NCBI RefSeq assembly: GCF_017562075.2
Contig: NC_054082.1
Coordinates: 9,191,050-9,255,049 of the forward strand
Reading direction: 5' to 3'
DNA from: Anopheles merus
Taxonomy: Eukaryota; Arthropoda; Insecta; Diptera; Culicidae
DNA length: 64,000 bases
The position numbers and the translations under genes are program-made. The notes below the pieces were generated by a model. The model was not told the DNA's origin. It did not search any database and was given only the letters and a program-made list of their open reading frames with translations. Shown here piece after piece: positions 1-11,600 of the stretch (position 1 is the stretch's first letter; each line of letters begins with the position of its first letter).

Positions 1-162
1 CTCGGCGTGTCCGGACGCACCTTCGGCCGGCCGATCAACGGCCAGATGGAGGTGATTGGCCTGCCGAACCCGTACTCCGGCACGGAATGGATCGCCGCCG
101 AGGGTTTGTTTATCCATCCGACGGAAAAGGACAGTGGTGCGCACGTTCACACCGAGCTGTAA
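1..162 (+). CDS. SDF2: SDF2-like ER-lumen MIR-domain protein, C-terminal end (partial)
   Basis: Frame 1 is open from the window edge to TAA at 160-162 and gives 53 residues starting LGVSGRTFGRPINGQMEV and ending in HTEL. The pattern (L)xVSG..(Y/F)GRPINGQ.EV.G..., then W..AEG(L/I)F(I/M).P and a KDEL-like tail, is that of the last MIR repeat and C-terminus of SDF2/SDF2L1, recognised from family knowledge. SDF2 proteins are about 210-220 residues with a signal peptide and three MIR repeats. Only the last quarter is in view, and the rest lies upstream of base 1. Known role: soluble ER protein working with BiP and the ERdj3 co-chaperone in folding and quality control. The HTEL tail fits lumenal retention, though it is less common than HDEL or KDEL. 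Third codon positions are almost all G or C, as expected for a mosquito coding exon. Family assignment is firm; the SDF2 versus SDF2L1 orthologue is not settled. Confidence 0.85.
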   Translation, partial: LGVSGRTFGRPINGQMEVIGLPNPYSGTEWIAAEGLFIHPTEKDSGAHVHTEL

Positions 163-176
163 AGGCGACCGCTAGG

Positions 177-182
177 AATAAA
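177..182 (+). terminator. Polyadenylation signal AATAAA for the SDF2-like gene
   Basis: A canonical AATAAA lies 14 bases after the stop codon and is followed by a GTG/T-rich stretch at 188-222. Cleavage would be expected around 195-210, giving a very short 3'UTR. No other strong signal occurs in the next 150 bases. Confidence 0.55.
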
Positions 183-205
183 CCCGGGTGTGCCCTCATT
201 GCATG

Positions 206-1001
206 ACTTCTTTTATTTATTGCCGATAATGGCCGGCACTGTAGGAAGGCGCGTGGGAAGCTAGGATGGGCGGAAAGGAATTTGTACGGTTGACTATTCG
301 AAAAAAGGGGTAGATTGCTCGCGAACAATAGCTACAGTTTGTGCGGAAATATAAAATTGTGGTTCAAAATACCATTTTTTGTGTGTTTATATGTTTGCAT
401 GACACAAATATTCGACGATTATATTGATTACGATTGGAAATAATATTACAAGCAACATTGTTGTCAACAATCCGAAAGCTCTTCCACACGGTTAAAATTG
501 TTGGTTAGTTTTTTTTTTCTTATCAGCTGAAGCTTTCAGATTGTTTTGATTCACAAACTCTTTATCTCTCCTGTTTGCTCTCTTTCTCTCTTTTTCTCGA
601 TCTCAGCAATCGATTTCCCTCTCTAGATTATCCGTCATGTTCCGTATTTGGACATGGTAAAATAAACTCTTGTAGATCATTTGCTACAAATATGTTGCGG
701 CAAGAACAAAATGCGAAAAAGCCACATTTTTAATTGTATACAGTATTTTAAAAATTGACTAAAATTCATTGGATTCACTTACATACTTGAAAATTAACCT
801 ACAATTGATTTTCAAATGCTCTATCTCACTAGCTCGGTCTCGTGCACACAGCGCGTTGTGGTCGCAAACATCAAGGTTAACTCAATTGCTGCTCTCCCGC
901 AAACACGTACACACCGTGCAAAGGCACACCACACATACACGCTTACGCTTCCTTAGGGGGAGCATCGACCAGTTGGCGAAAGCTTTTCCGCTCCCAATTG
1001 C
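206..1001. other. Intergenic spacer, AT-rich
   Basis: No credible coding frame is visible. The left part is AT-rich. A pyrimidine-rich run at about 555-625 ends with CTCTCTAG. The sequence becomes mixed and GC-richer from about 830 towards the candidate first exon of the next gene. Both neighbours read rightwards, so this is a head-to-tail spacer that should hold proximal promoter sequence for the downstream gene. Confidence 0.5.
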
Positions 1002-1338
1002 AGTTCGGACGCGAAAGTATTCGCAGGTGCTTCGTCTACACTCCGCAGCGCTGTTGCAGAAAGACAGAGCGAGAAGAGACTACTGAAAAGGGAGAAGGAG
1101 ATACGACAACAAAAGATAACTAAAAGAAAGAAAGCAGCAGAAGAAAAAAACACACAACTATCCAAATCGGTTAGTTCCGTAGCGCGTTGATCCAAGTAAT
1201 CTTTTTGTCGGGTGTCGGCGTTGCTGCTGCAACAAGCGGGCGCTACACAGCACAGATCCTTGCTGGTGTGCCTGTAACCGTGTGGTTGTGTCCGTCGATG
1301 AACGCAAAGTGAAACCAAAAAAAGTAACATTCGTTCCG
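1002..1338 (+). other. Candidate 5'UTR first exon with donor at 1339
   Basis: A good splice donor, TTCCG|GTAAGA, sits at 1338/1339. The preceding 340 bases are purine-rich and contain many stops, as is usual for an insect 5'UTR. The left limit is set at an initiator-like GCAGTTCGG (A at 1002); no TATA box is seen upstream. Three TATCGAT motifs (1378, 1401, 1788), which resemble the insect DREF/BEAF element TATCGATA, cluster just downstream. The exon would belong to the large plus-strand gene. The start is an inference, the donor is directly visible, and no transcript evidence is available. Confidence 0.35.
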
Positions 1339-2579
1339 GTAAGAAGCATTCCAGTGGTGTTGTGGGCCCTTTATCAATATCGATTTAGCCATCCAGCTCC
1401 TATCGATTCCTTCCCGGGGAAGCTAGTAGTGCTTTCGTGGGGAGTGTTAATTATCTAACCCCTCGAAATCCTTTCGCAAGCACCCAGTTTCTATTGGGGG
1501 TTTTGTGTCTCTCTGTCTCTCAGTGTGTGTTTGTGTGTGTGTGCCGAAGCGATTGTTGTTATCCATCCGTGGCCCTCTGTTGTCGTCGTCGCCGTCGACG
1601 TTGTGCTAGGGAAAGGTGTGTCCGACTTTCGCGCGCGCGTGTGTGTATGTGCGGTCGTTGGTGTGACGACCAAAGGGTGTGTAGCTCTCTGTGTGCGAGA
1701 ACCCCATTTCTCCGCTGGCTGTGCGTGCGTGCGTGCGTGCGTGTGTGCGAGCGAAATAGAGAGCAGCAGCAGCAGCAGGAGAAGATATATCGATTTTTCC
1801 CAACCTTCTCGGGCGCGGTGATGTGCCCGTTGATGATGGTGGTGTGATGTGTGTGTGCGCCTGCCGGAACGCGATGTTATGAAGCATGAGGTGGAAGCAA
1901 AATCAGCCCAATAATCGTTTGGTGACATCTCATCTCGTTTAAGGCGCCCACGTAGTTCTTGCTACTGCCATATTGCTTCACCCTTTTTCGGGCCAAATCA
2001 GCAGCACGCGCGCGGACGACGGGGACCGTTCGAGGAATGTTTTGCTAGCGGGCGTGTGTGTGTGTGTTTTTGTTGTGTACAATTGAATTCTCCCTAATCC
2101 AAAGGCTCGAGGCCAAAACCTTGGATTGCCTGCCGGTGCAAGCAGAAAAATCATTCATCTGTGCTCACACTCGCACACACGATCGCACCCATACTACTAT
2201 TACTTGTGCCAGCAAATGTGCTAAGCCGGCATTTACGATTTATTCTTCACCGCTGGTGCGGGTACGTTGAAATTCAGTGTTAAATTTCTGCTGACAAAGG
2301 GCACGTTTGGGGAACTAAGCTCCAGCACTCAGAAATTCGAACGTGTATAGCAAAAATAAAAAATAAAATAGGGAGCAAACATAGTAGGCAGAGCAGCAGC
2401 TGCGTAAGGGCAATACACGCGTGTGTGGCGGATGCAGTTAGATGGGCAGTGTGGTGGAATTCTAGCGTGTGATCCAAGAATCCAACGAAAGACGGCGCAT
2501 ACTGTACAACACTGCCCAGAAGCGAATTAGTGTGTGCGTTTGTGTAATTCTGGATTGTGTTTTCTCCTTTTCTTCGCAG
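1339..2579 (+). other. Probable first intron
   Basis: This stretch is rich in GT-type simple repeats (about 1520-1545, 1636-1650, 1721-1750, 2055-2070) and has a (CAG)5-6 tract at 1763-1779. Open frames here run through these repeats and show no codon bias. It ends at a strong polypyrimidine-CAG acceptor at 2578-2579. Confidence 0.35.
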
Positions 2580-2624
2580 TGGAAAACGCGCTGATAGCGG
2601 TACGAAACTCCCGGCAGACAAAAT
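2580..2624 (+). other. Candidate 45-nt exon, with an ATG straddling its donor
   Basis: The acceptor TTTTCTCCTTTTCTTCGCAG ends at 2579 and the strong donor AAAT|GTAAGT starts at 2625, defining a 45-nt exon. Its last bases read ACAAAAT, so in genomic DNA an AAAATG start context overlaps the donor and is followed at once by TAA. After splicing, AT would need a following exon beginning with G to make an ATG. It is therefore either a 5'UTR exon or an exon carrying a split start codon. Both splice sites are visible; use is inferred. Confidence 0.4.
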
Positions 2625-3228
2625 GTAAGTCAAAATGTGTCAAAAAATTACTCAGTGTTTTTTTCGTTTATCGTTTCGTTTTCGTTGTATTTCGTCTGCA
2701 TGGTGGCTATGAGTGCTCTGGCTCCGATTGTGTAGCCAGCTGTGCTGGAATGCTGTAACACACAACACAATTCTTGTCCATTCTTTCGTTCCACACGCGT
2801 TCGTAAAAATGACAGCATTTCTTGTGCCTGTGTTGTCTATTGCGAGGCAAGCGACTTCCACGCAGCAAAAGGGCACTGCTATATACAGCTAAATTAACAT
2901 TAACCAGGAGAGTAAATCCGGGAAGAGCGAGCAAGAGAGCGAGTGAGAGACGGAGAAAGAGAACGAAAGAAAAAAAGTCCAACTAGATAAAAACAGGTCC
3001 GTCAAAGTGGAAAGCAGAGAAGAAGAATACAAATTAGCATAAGCGTGCGAGTGAGACAGAGATACGGTTGCAATAGAGCTTTCTCTAAAAAGAGATAGTT
3101 CCGTGTGCGCTAGCTCTCGCCCCGCTTTCTATCTCTTTCTTTCCCTTTTCTTGGTCTCTCTTTCTGTGAAGCTCTTTATCGCCCGCAGACAAACGGCGGA
3201 TAAAAACAAGTTCTATTATTTACCCTCC

Positions 3229-3251
3229 ACACACACACACGCGCGCGCGCG
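3229..3251. repeat. (AC)n-(GC)n compound microsatellite
   Basis: Alternating AC (about 6 units) runs directly into alternating GC (about 5 units). Such purine-pyrimidine alternation can adopt Z-DNA. Confidence 0.85.
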
Positions 3252-4118
3252 TCACACGTTCCCCGCTCGCCGCTTTTCTAATTCAATAGCAGCACTCGCT
3301 GTAGCACACATACCGATGCATTTCCTGCTCGATATATGGGCCGGACTAACCGACCCATTCCTTTCTTCGCTTGTGCCATTTGGCCGCACGTTTGTTGTCC
3401 CCGCGCTGTTTTAACCCCACAAACGTGCTAATTGTGCCCATATGGAGCCAGGATGGAAGGTAGAATAGAAGGCCCTCTCTAAAAAGCTCTTCGCCCTTTC
3501 GCTTTTCTGCGATGGGAGCAGCAGCTGGGGCTGTTGTTTACTCAATTGTTTTCATCCTTCTACCCTATACCCGGTACCGTTCGATGCTTTACCGATCGAT
3601 GTAATAAGCAAAGTCTACTGCTGCGGAACTACTTTTAAGCTGTTGCATTTGGTTGGATCAGAATTGGTTGATAAAAGTTCCTCATGTTGTGCGTGTGTGT
3701 ACGAACCGGGTTTGTGTTATTATTATTTGATTTTTCCTTGATAATCCGTATTTTGCTGGATTAACATTGAACTTTTTTACTTTAATGATGTTGATTTCTT
3801 AGCAATAAAGCATGCCTAATGGTGGCTAATGATGTATTTGTTTATGAATGCTTGAAAAACAATAACTTAATTTAGAGTGATGTGCCACTTTAGTGCATTA
3901 GTATTAATGGGAAAACAAACCTTTACAACACCTACCAGTCCCTTATTCCCGTATGAGGTCAGCGTTGCATAACGCTTAGAAAGCTTGACATAATTTTCTA
4001 ATACACACTGTGTCGCTTACGATTCTGCGTGTCCTTATCGTTCTTGGGCGCTCATAAAACATTCAAAAACAATCGTGCCCGCTAGTACGCAATGATTTAT
4101 TCGCCTTTTCGGTACAGC

Positions 4119-4120
<2 letters not shown>

Positions 4121-4156
<36 letters not shown>
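4121..4156. repeat. (GT)18 microsatellite
   Basis: An uninterrupted GT dinucleotide run of 36 bases. If the surrounding intron is transcribed rightwards, the RNA carries UG repeats, the class bound by TDP-43/CELF-type proteins. Confidence 0.9.
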
Positions 4157-4159
<3 letters not shown>

Positions 4160-5130
4160 GTGTCCTTTGGGAATGCTGACAGCTGACAGTGTGGAGCTGA
4201 GGAGGCTACATTTTCGTGGCTCTTCTGGTGTGTGTTATCGCCCGTGGAGCTTCTGCGAGGTGAACAAAAAGGATCTAGCAGTAGAGCGCTGGCATACACA
4301 CAAACAAGCAAAATGGTTCGTATCGCAGCTAGTGGTGTCCTGTCCATGTGTTCGTGGCATCGCAGACAAACGTCTTCCAAGAGCGCTCTCATTTTGTAAT
4401 GCTCGCTCTCTCACTCACTCTTGTGCCTGTTTTGTTGCATGTGTTTTCATCTCCAGTGCCCTTTTTTGCTCACTAAATCTCGCATGGAAGGAAACACACC
4501 AGCTACACGATAGCGGAGGAAATGGTAGAAAGGTTCGGTTGCTCATACACACTCTCACCGCTCTTCTTGTTTCGATGTTGCTCTGCAAACATTGCTCCAC
4601 GCTCGCCATCGAACCAATTCCAAGGACACCCGCGATAAGGACGTACGCCAGGATAGCATCGATCGGAAAATGCTGGAATCGGTAGCACAACCCCGCTGCT
4701 ACGTAATAGCGATATGAGGATGGGGATAGACGGTTAGCAGCTACTACAAAAGTTCCCACTAACTTAGCACTTACTGGTTTGCAAACATGCTCTTCAATCA
4801 GCTTCTGCTACTCGCGCTACAAAATCATCCAGCAAGGCTTCTGGCTAATGCTCCAGGCCAAAGTTATGCTACACGGCACAACTCCATGTGAACGTTTTGT
4901 TTTGCCTCTCCTTCTGGAGCCTCCGACTTGGCCCCGGTAAGCGCTTATCTGTTACGAAACAGATGCGAACGAAAGCGAGCTTGAGCAAACAGATCGCGCA
5001 ACAAAACAACACACAAGCGAAAGCATAAACAACGCGCACGCACACTCGTGCGTCTGTGCGCATCTTTTCCTTACTGTTCCTTCCCTAGTGGTGGCAGTTT
5101 GTCGGAATCTTTCCGGGGTCTTCTTCCTAT

Positions 5131-5133
<3 letters not shown>

Positions 5134-5193
<60 letters not shown>
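5134..5193. repeat. (TC)n microsatellite of about 60 bp
   Basis: A nearly perfect TC run. On the opposite strand it is GAGAG, the site class bound by the GAGA factor in flies. Confidence 0.9.
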
Positions 5194-5197
<4 letters not shown>

Positions 5198-5363
5198 TAT
5201 GTTGCTGCTCCATTTCGATGTGTGTGTGCGTGTACGTTTCGATTACGGAGCCCGAAGGTTCGACCCGTATTCGACATGTGTTGGAGCTTTTCCTTTGCTG
5301 TTGTGTGCCGACCGACCATCCCGGAAGCGGCGGCGGGTGTTCGATTCGCTCTTACTTACTTGT

Positions 5364-5386
5364 GCCCATCCATCCATCCATCCATC
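5364..5386. repeat. (CCAT)n tetranucleotide repeat
   Basis: About five tandem CCAT units, beginning after TGTGCC. Confidence 0.8.
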
Positions 5387-7899
5387 GTCCCAAAGCTCGT
5401 CCGTGCCGCTCTGTTGCGCTGGAGAGATTACGTAACCGCTCCCCGATGGCGATGGTTAGAAGAAGTCCTGCTGCGGCTTGCGGGTGTTTTGCTTTGTTTT
5501 GCTGCCTGGCAGAAAATTATTTTCTAACTCAAAAGAAAAAAGGATATTATATAAAATTGCTCCGCTAGGATAATTGTAGCAACGTGACAACACACGGTGT
5601 AAAATGGAGCGCTAATGGAGGCTCTATTTTGTAAGGGAAGTTTACGTTTAACGTGGAAAAATCAATCAATGAACCAATGAGCTTTTAGAATGCAGCACCA
5701 GTTCAGGGCTGAGATATTGCGTTTCATTGCATGCAACATTATGTATCTTTTTTTGTTACCTTTTTAAGCATGTAAAAATTGATGTACGTGGCTATGAAGC
5801 TAAGAATAAATTGATTACTCATCAATTGAGAGCCTCAGTTGAATTCAATCAATGAATGTATAACAGAATTGTTTTCAATTCAAATTCAAAGCAAGACGTT
5901 AGTACCTCAAAGAAACAACAATATTGATCTAAATTAATCTGAAAGCTTTTGATAATATTTGCTTTCAATATAAATCAGGAACACGAGATAGAACATAAGT
6001 CAAAGTGCTGGAGCTATATCACCTCCAAAGCTTCAAAGCATGCAGCAGGACTCTTTCACAAACGAGCGACCTGGCGTCTCCATCATCACTACCACACACA
6101 AAAAAAGCTCTATTAATTAAATTTTAGATGCATACGGCCACACCATACAGTGTCCATGCTTTATTGATATTATATTTTATGCGAATGCCATCTTGGATTT
6201 AGCAATTTCGGCAGATTTGAAGCTCGCTACTCGGGGGGAGTATTGGATGTTTTAAAATTGTGCAATTTTGGGTCGGGCAAGCTTTCAAAAGCCATCGCAC
6301 CCGTAAGACTGAAACACGAAGCCAGAGGGATGCGGACGTGGCCCTTTGACTGGCCCAAGAACTGCCCTGCCTGCCTGCGCGCGTGTGTAGTGTATAGGTT
6401 GGGCTGATGGGATACCTTTTTCGATCGTAAAAAGCGAAGTGAGTGGGAAAAGGACGGTTCGCAAGTGCGGTGCTATCTCTGTATGGACGGTTTTCATCAA
6501 ATTTTAATGAGTTTTTACTTAGATACGAGGTGCTGCAGAGATGCTGCCTTTTCGTTGACCTTTTTTTGTTGTTGTTGTTGGGGGAAGGGATTTTAAATTC
6601 AAAACGGGGAAACACAAAACCCATAAACCCTGTAAACCAACTAACCCTAACCCTTGATGCGGGCGGCGGGTTCCGCCTTATCTGCAGCGCGAGGATAAAA
6701 AGCCGAATGTGAGCGGAGGAGCTGTATAGGTGGTGTAGAAGCAGAAAGGCACACAGAGGTGAGAATATTAGAATAAAAACCCGGGTGCGGGTATGTGTAT
6801 GTGTGTGGGTGTGTGTTATAAACAGGTTACTGGCCGGGAATGCAAAAAGACGTTAAACAGGTGTCGCCTGATGGTTTGGTTGGCAAAAAAAAAACAATTT
6901 ATAGTAAAAAGGAAATAAAACAAAGCTTTCGATCCCATGAGCTTTTGCAAGGGCAAGGGCGTGTTTGCATAAGCCGAAATAAATAGGATTCGTGCTGTCG
7001 CAATCTGTTACAGTGTTGCGAAGAATGCTGCAACTCAACCATTCGAGAATAATAACCTGCTTGGAAGCTTATGCGCAAATGACGGACCTACTTTTGCATC
7101 CTTCTTTATTATCTTCAACGTAATAAGTTTCCAAAAGAAGATAAAAAACAATTGGTAATACTTAACAAGAGATTCCAAATACGGTATCAAACGTGTAAGA
7201 ACCATTGTCACATTGAATTATAGCAAGCTTAACGCACGATTTATTCCGATTACAATGCTGCTCTTCAAAAGAGATGTCACCATGGAAGCTAAACACAGTC
7301 GGCATCGAGTCAGTTGTTGCCGTGGTATTAAACATTTGCTCAAGCTATTAGCATCTGTACAAAATTGGTAGAAGGTCGAGCAACGTTTGACTCTTGTGTG
7401 TTGAAGTGTATATTTACTCATCCAAACAATAGGTGTGAAATAAACAAAGAGAAGCAACGGGAGTAGGTGGCCAAGATTTCAAAGATTTTGGCTCGAGTTT
7501 GTAAGAGTTTGTTTGATAACAGTCGTCTGCGTGAATGTTATCGTTACTACAACAATAATACATTTATACTTCAAAGCCCCATAAACCTACACGACATTGC
7601 AATATGAGGATCACGAACCTCACCCTACAACCATAAGTTCATCGGAATTATTTATGATAATATCGATTGCTCGATACGCCAGTTGTACACGTTGTTGTTC
7701 GGATCGAATCTGAGAATCGATCGATAAGAGTTTATCACATAACGTATTACGCGTCGCCCGCAGCTACTGTCGATGATGTAAAGTGCTTTGATTGCTTTCC
7801 TGCCTCTCCTTGGGGGGAGTGTTTTGATTCGGGTACGGGGGGGAAGGGGGGGCGAGTTCGGGCGGTGTGCTTTTGCCCCGCGCCGAACCGAGACCACAT

Positions 7900-7918
7900 G
7901 CTGCTGCTGCTGCTGCTA
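7900..7918. repeat. (TGC)n trinucleotide repeat
   Basis: Six CTG/TGC units outside any supported coding frame. Confidence 0.8.
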
Positions 7919-8109
7919 CTAGCCAGCATTGCAATGCATCACAGCGGGATGTAGGTTTATCTCATCACGGTGGATAACAGTTGCTGAGGACGCGCGCGCT
8001 TAGTGGTTCAACTGATCCCATAATGGGTATGGTTATGGTAACGATAATGGCATTCTGGGAAGCTTTATGTTTTTTTTTTCATCTTCTTCTTCTGTTGTGA
8101 TGTTCAGAT

Positions 8110-8636
8110 TAGTGATGTGCCCTCTGGAGCACACGCACGACTCTGATCCGACTTCGACTATTGTTAGTCCGATTCCGACTCCGGCAAAATGGGAACCACT
8201 AGTTCCGCCCGTAGTCGGAGTCTTCAAGATTCGAGGTACCCGGGGTCGGGGTCGTCCGGAATAGCCTTGAGTTGGAGTTGTCCGGAGTTGGCCGGAGTTG
8301 TCGGGAGTCGTCTGGAGTCGTTCGTAATCGACTGGGGCCATACGCTGCAATGTGCTAGTGATAAGGGATTTCAGTTTTGGTTTTGCGCATGCACCTCGTG
8401 TACAGATCCTATTTTTGAAGGCCGAGTCCGAGCGACTCCGGACAACTCGGGAAGACTACGGACGACTCGAGAAGACCCCGGCCGGCTTCGGACGACTCTA
8501 GACGACACCGACTTCGGGCAACTCCGGGCCATCCCGAATGGTTCCAGACGATTCCGAAAGAATCCAGATAATGCTGTGCTGTGGGATCTACCTTCCGGAG
8601 TCGACTCCAGATTTTTGCAAACTAAACCCATCACTA
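8110..8636. mobile_element. hAT-like foldback MITE, non-autonomous
   Basis: The element begins TAGTGATGTG and ends with CCCATCACTA, so it has about 10-bp inverted ends of the hAT type (TAGNGATG...). The flanking octamers GTTCAGAT and GCTTTGAT agree at 5 of 8 positions, consistent with a decayed 8-bp target duplication. The interior is built from degenerate GGAGTYG / CRACTCC units. Those at about 8210-8335 run mainly in one orientation and those at about 8417-8610 in the other, so the arms can fold back on each other. An internal second copy of the end sequence (TAGTGATAAGG at 8356) suggests a nested or duplicated structure. No transposase frame is present. Simple-repeat-filled hAT MITEs are known from other animals; the family assignment is inference. 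Confidence 0.55.
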
Positions 8637-11600
8637 GCTTTGATGGTTGCGGTGCGTTAATGTCGATAATGACAAAAAGTGCTCGTAAAAAGGGAACCAC
8701 CCCGTTATGCACTGTTGCGGATGGAAATGCTTACAGACTGTTTAAGCAGCAAACTTTTCAGACGTTAATCGTTATCGTTTATAGATAATTGTTTGTGTGT
8801 AAGTTGTACGACATTTCCTACTTGCAGGACCGTTCGTTGTGTCGTTATGTCGACATAAGTGCCTACTTTTAGGCGCCGTACAAAACCAACGTTCGACATT
8901 CGCATGAAGATGAAGAAGGTCAACCCGTGTTTCCCAAAAAAAACCTTCCTTCTCGTATATAAATCTAAACATATCACAACCGCAAGAGCTGCTAAATGGA
9001 GTTGGGATTAGCGATGGCTATAAGGAACAGACACGGTTCGAGAGCGAAACCGGGCCCAAGCTCCGCACTCCAAGTATCAAATTGGTATCACCGGAACGTG
9101 CACACGGACTATCGCGACGACCTAGTTTCGATCTTGCTGCTACTACTCCACCCGTTGGTATCACCACACGGGACGGAAGGCCAAAGTGTGCTTGTCATTC
9201 TCCTGCTCGGTCGTGTTGTGTTGGTTGTTTCTCTTTTTTTTTTTGGCACTGCAAAAAAGTGCTGAAATGAATACCTTCACAAATTTTCCTCTCCAGTGAG
9301 GCGCGCGCGTACGAAACATCCTGCCCTGTGCCCGGTTTAGTCGGGTCTTCCGAGTGCTGTTCATCTCGTTGGTTGGCCGTTTTTCTTGCTTCCTTTTGTG
9401 CGCTATCTTCCGGTTTCCTGATGGTTCTAGGTCCTGCCGAGGTTGTGCTGCCCCGGTGTGGTTCTTATTTTCCTTTCAAACTTCTGCTCCTCTCCCTTTC
9501 CTGCCCCATTCGAGACCCGTTTATTCCGCTCTTCGGTACGTGAGATAATTTTCTACCGCTGGTTCATTGATGTTTTCCGCATTCTCAAGTTCATCGCTAC
9601 GGGGGTGGGGAAAAAAGTTATTTTCTACCGGTCATGTGTCGTTCTGTCATCGTTGTTATCGTGGCAGCGGGAGAAAAAGGCTTACCAAAGGAGGATGGTC
9701 TTTTTGTTTGCATGTTGTCGTTGTAGTTGTTAAAAGTTGTCGTCCGCTTTCAGCCGCTCGGGTGGTTCGAACGTGAGCCACTCATGGTGATCATAAAAGA
9801 AAGTTTTTCGTTTTTCACATAACGGAAGACATCTTCTCTTGATGGGCCATACCGCAACCTGTGTCTTTAATCCTGTGCCGTACTACGCAACACTGGAGAA
9901 GATGGATCCAGAAAGTCCTTGCATATTGCTTTTTTTTCCTCTTTTCATATGCTGGCTTGGGTGGAACAAGTTTCCAAATTTCCTGAAAATAAATAAATAA
10001 AACCAAAACACACCGTTCTAGAATGTTGTAGTGAAGCAATGTCATAAATAAAATTAGAAACTGAAAATGCTGGCCCCTATATGGGTCGTATATATATGGG
10101 TTGCACACGACTGATGCGACATTCCGGCGAGCAACGACGAAGAAAATCAAAACGTTCCATGGAAAAGCTAATGTTTCCTTTTCCTTCCTGCTAAATGTGG
10201 CAGTCTCAAGCGTAAGTGTGTTGTGTTTATCCTAGCTACGTCTTAAGCGACAAATAAAATATCTCCATGACAAGGGGGTACAACATTGTGTTTGGTCCTC
10301 GGCCCTCGCAACCACACTCGCACGTTATGTAGGACAATGCTGCCAAGCGGTCGGCGGTGGCGCGCCTTAAGTGGTGGCAAATAAATGGGGTCACATGAAT
10401 GTTTCCTTTGTTTCTTTGTTTTTGTCTCAAAATTCCTCAAGTGTGCCCCTCTTCCTGCTACACACATATCTTCCGACTGACTCTCTTGTATGGGTGTAGC
10501 GAGGAGGAGCGTTGCGTCACTACAGAAAGTGATTGTTTTATCGATTTTGAATCGCAATACAAAAATGGTACAAATTTCGGATGGAACGGATTTTTAGCTC
10601 GGTCATGTTTTTGTTCCCCGTTACGTCCGGTACCCATCCGCTGTCTAGTGGGCGTTTAATGTATCGTTTAGTACCTGTCGCATCCATCACACAATGACAA
10701 TGCGCAATACGTTGGCACACATGATGGCCATTGCCGATGTATCTGTGTGTGTGTGTGTACTAATGTTTGTTTCCGAAGGGTTTTCCAAATTAAACATTCG
10801 ACATCGTTACACTATCCAAAGCTCTGCCTCAAATCCACGAAAAATCAATTACTTTATCGATTCTGGTTTTTTTATTTTATGTTTCGGTAAAGCTTTTTTC
10901 CTCCGCAAAACACCACCAAACCTCTCCACCAACCGCAACACGCCAATCGTTTCGACACGTGCGGCTATCCCCTTGGGAGGGAACGAGTCCTTGCCCATCG
11001 ATTGGACACTTTCGCCGAAGTACATTCCCCTGAGTGGTCGATTCTCGTTTATCGTTAATTGCGTCACTTAATGACTTTTGGTGTGTGTGCAGCCCTTGAT
11101 ACGTCTCTGTGTCCAGTGTGGAATAATGGCGCTTGTGCCTTAGTTCAGCGCACTGTGTTTGTATAGATATGTACGTCCATTTATGTATGTGTGTGTGTAT
11201 AGTAGCCATAAGTAAAGCGGAAGCCAACGATGTTTGAACCGCCCAATGGGAAGAGAATTACGTGAGCCGTTTTTTTTTCTTCCCTATGATAAAAAGGCAT
11301 GGATTTTCTTCTTATATTTACTCTTCGTGGTGCTACATTTTCTCATCCTCGAGTGTTCCATTTTCTTATTTCTGATTTCTTTCAAAACATATCATCCAAA
11401 GACACCACCTCTCTCTGCGTTGTGATATCGTCCGTCATCCGACGCAGGCTTTCGCAGGGATGCCCTCGAGAGCATCGAAGCTGCCTTGCTCGAGTGGTTT
11501 AAACGGTTTGTGGCTAAAATGAACAGCCAAAGCAAATACAGGCCAGAACGACGGGCTGCGCCGTCATTTATGCGTGGCATTAGCGATGCGTGCGTGTGTG

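Larger units (their letters stand above)
2625..8109 (+). other. Long intron, first part
   Basis: No coding exon could be supported. It contains several microsatellites (listed separately), an AT-rich zone at about 5560-6200 and scattered T-runs. Open frames here are chance frames, often through (GT)n or (TC)n. The strong donor at 2625 and the recursive splice site at 16561 argue that this is intron transcribed rightwards. Confidence 0.4.

Noticed and set aside
1491..1928. Long frames on both strands through GT/CA-rich leader and intron sequence
   Set aside because: They consist of His/Thr or Cys/Val repeats generated by microsatellites, and no splice or codon support exists.
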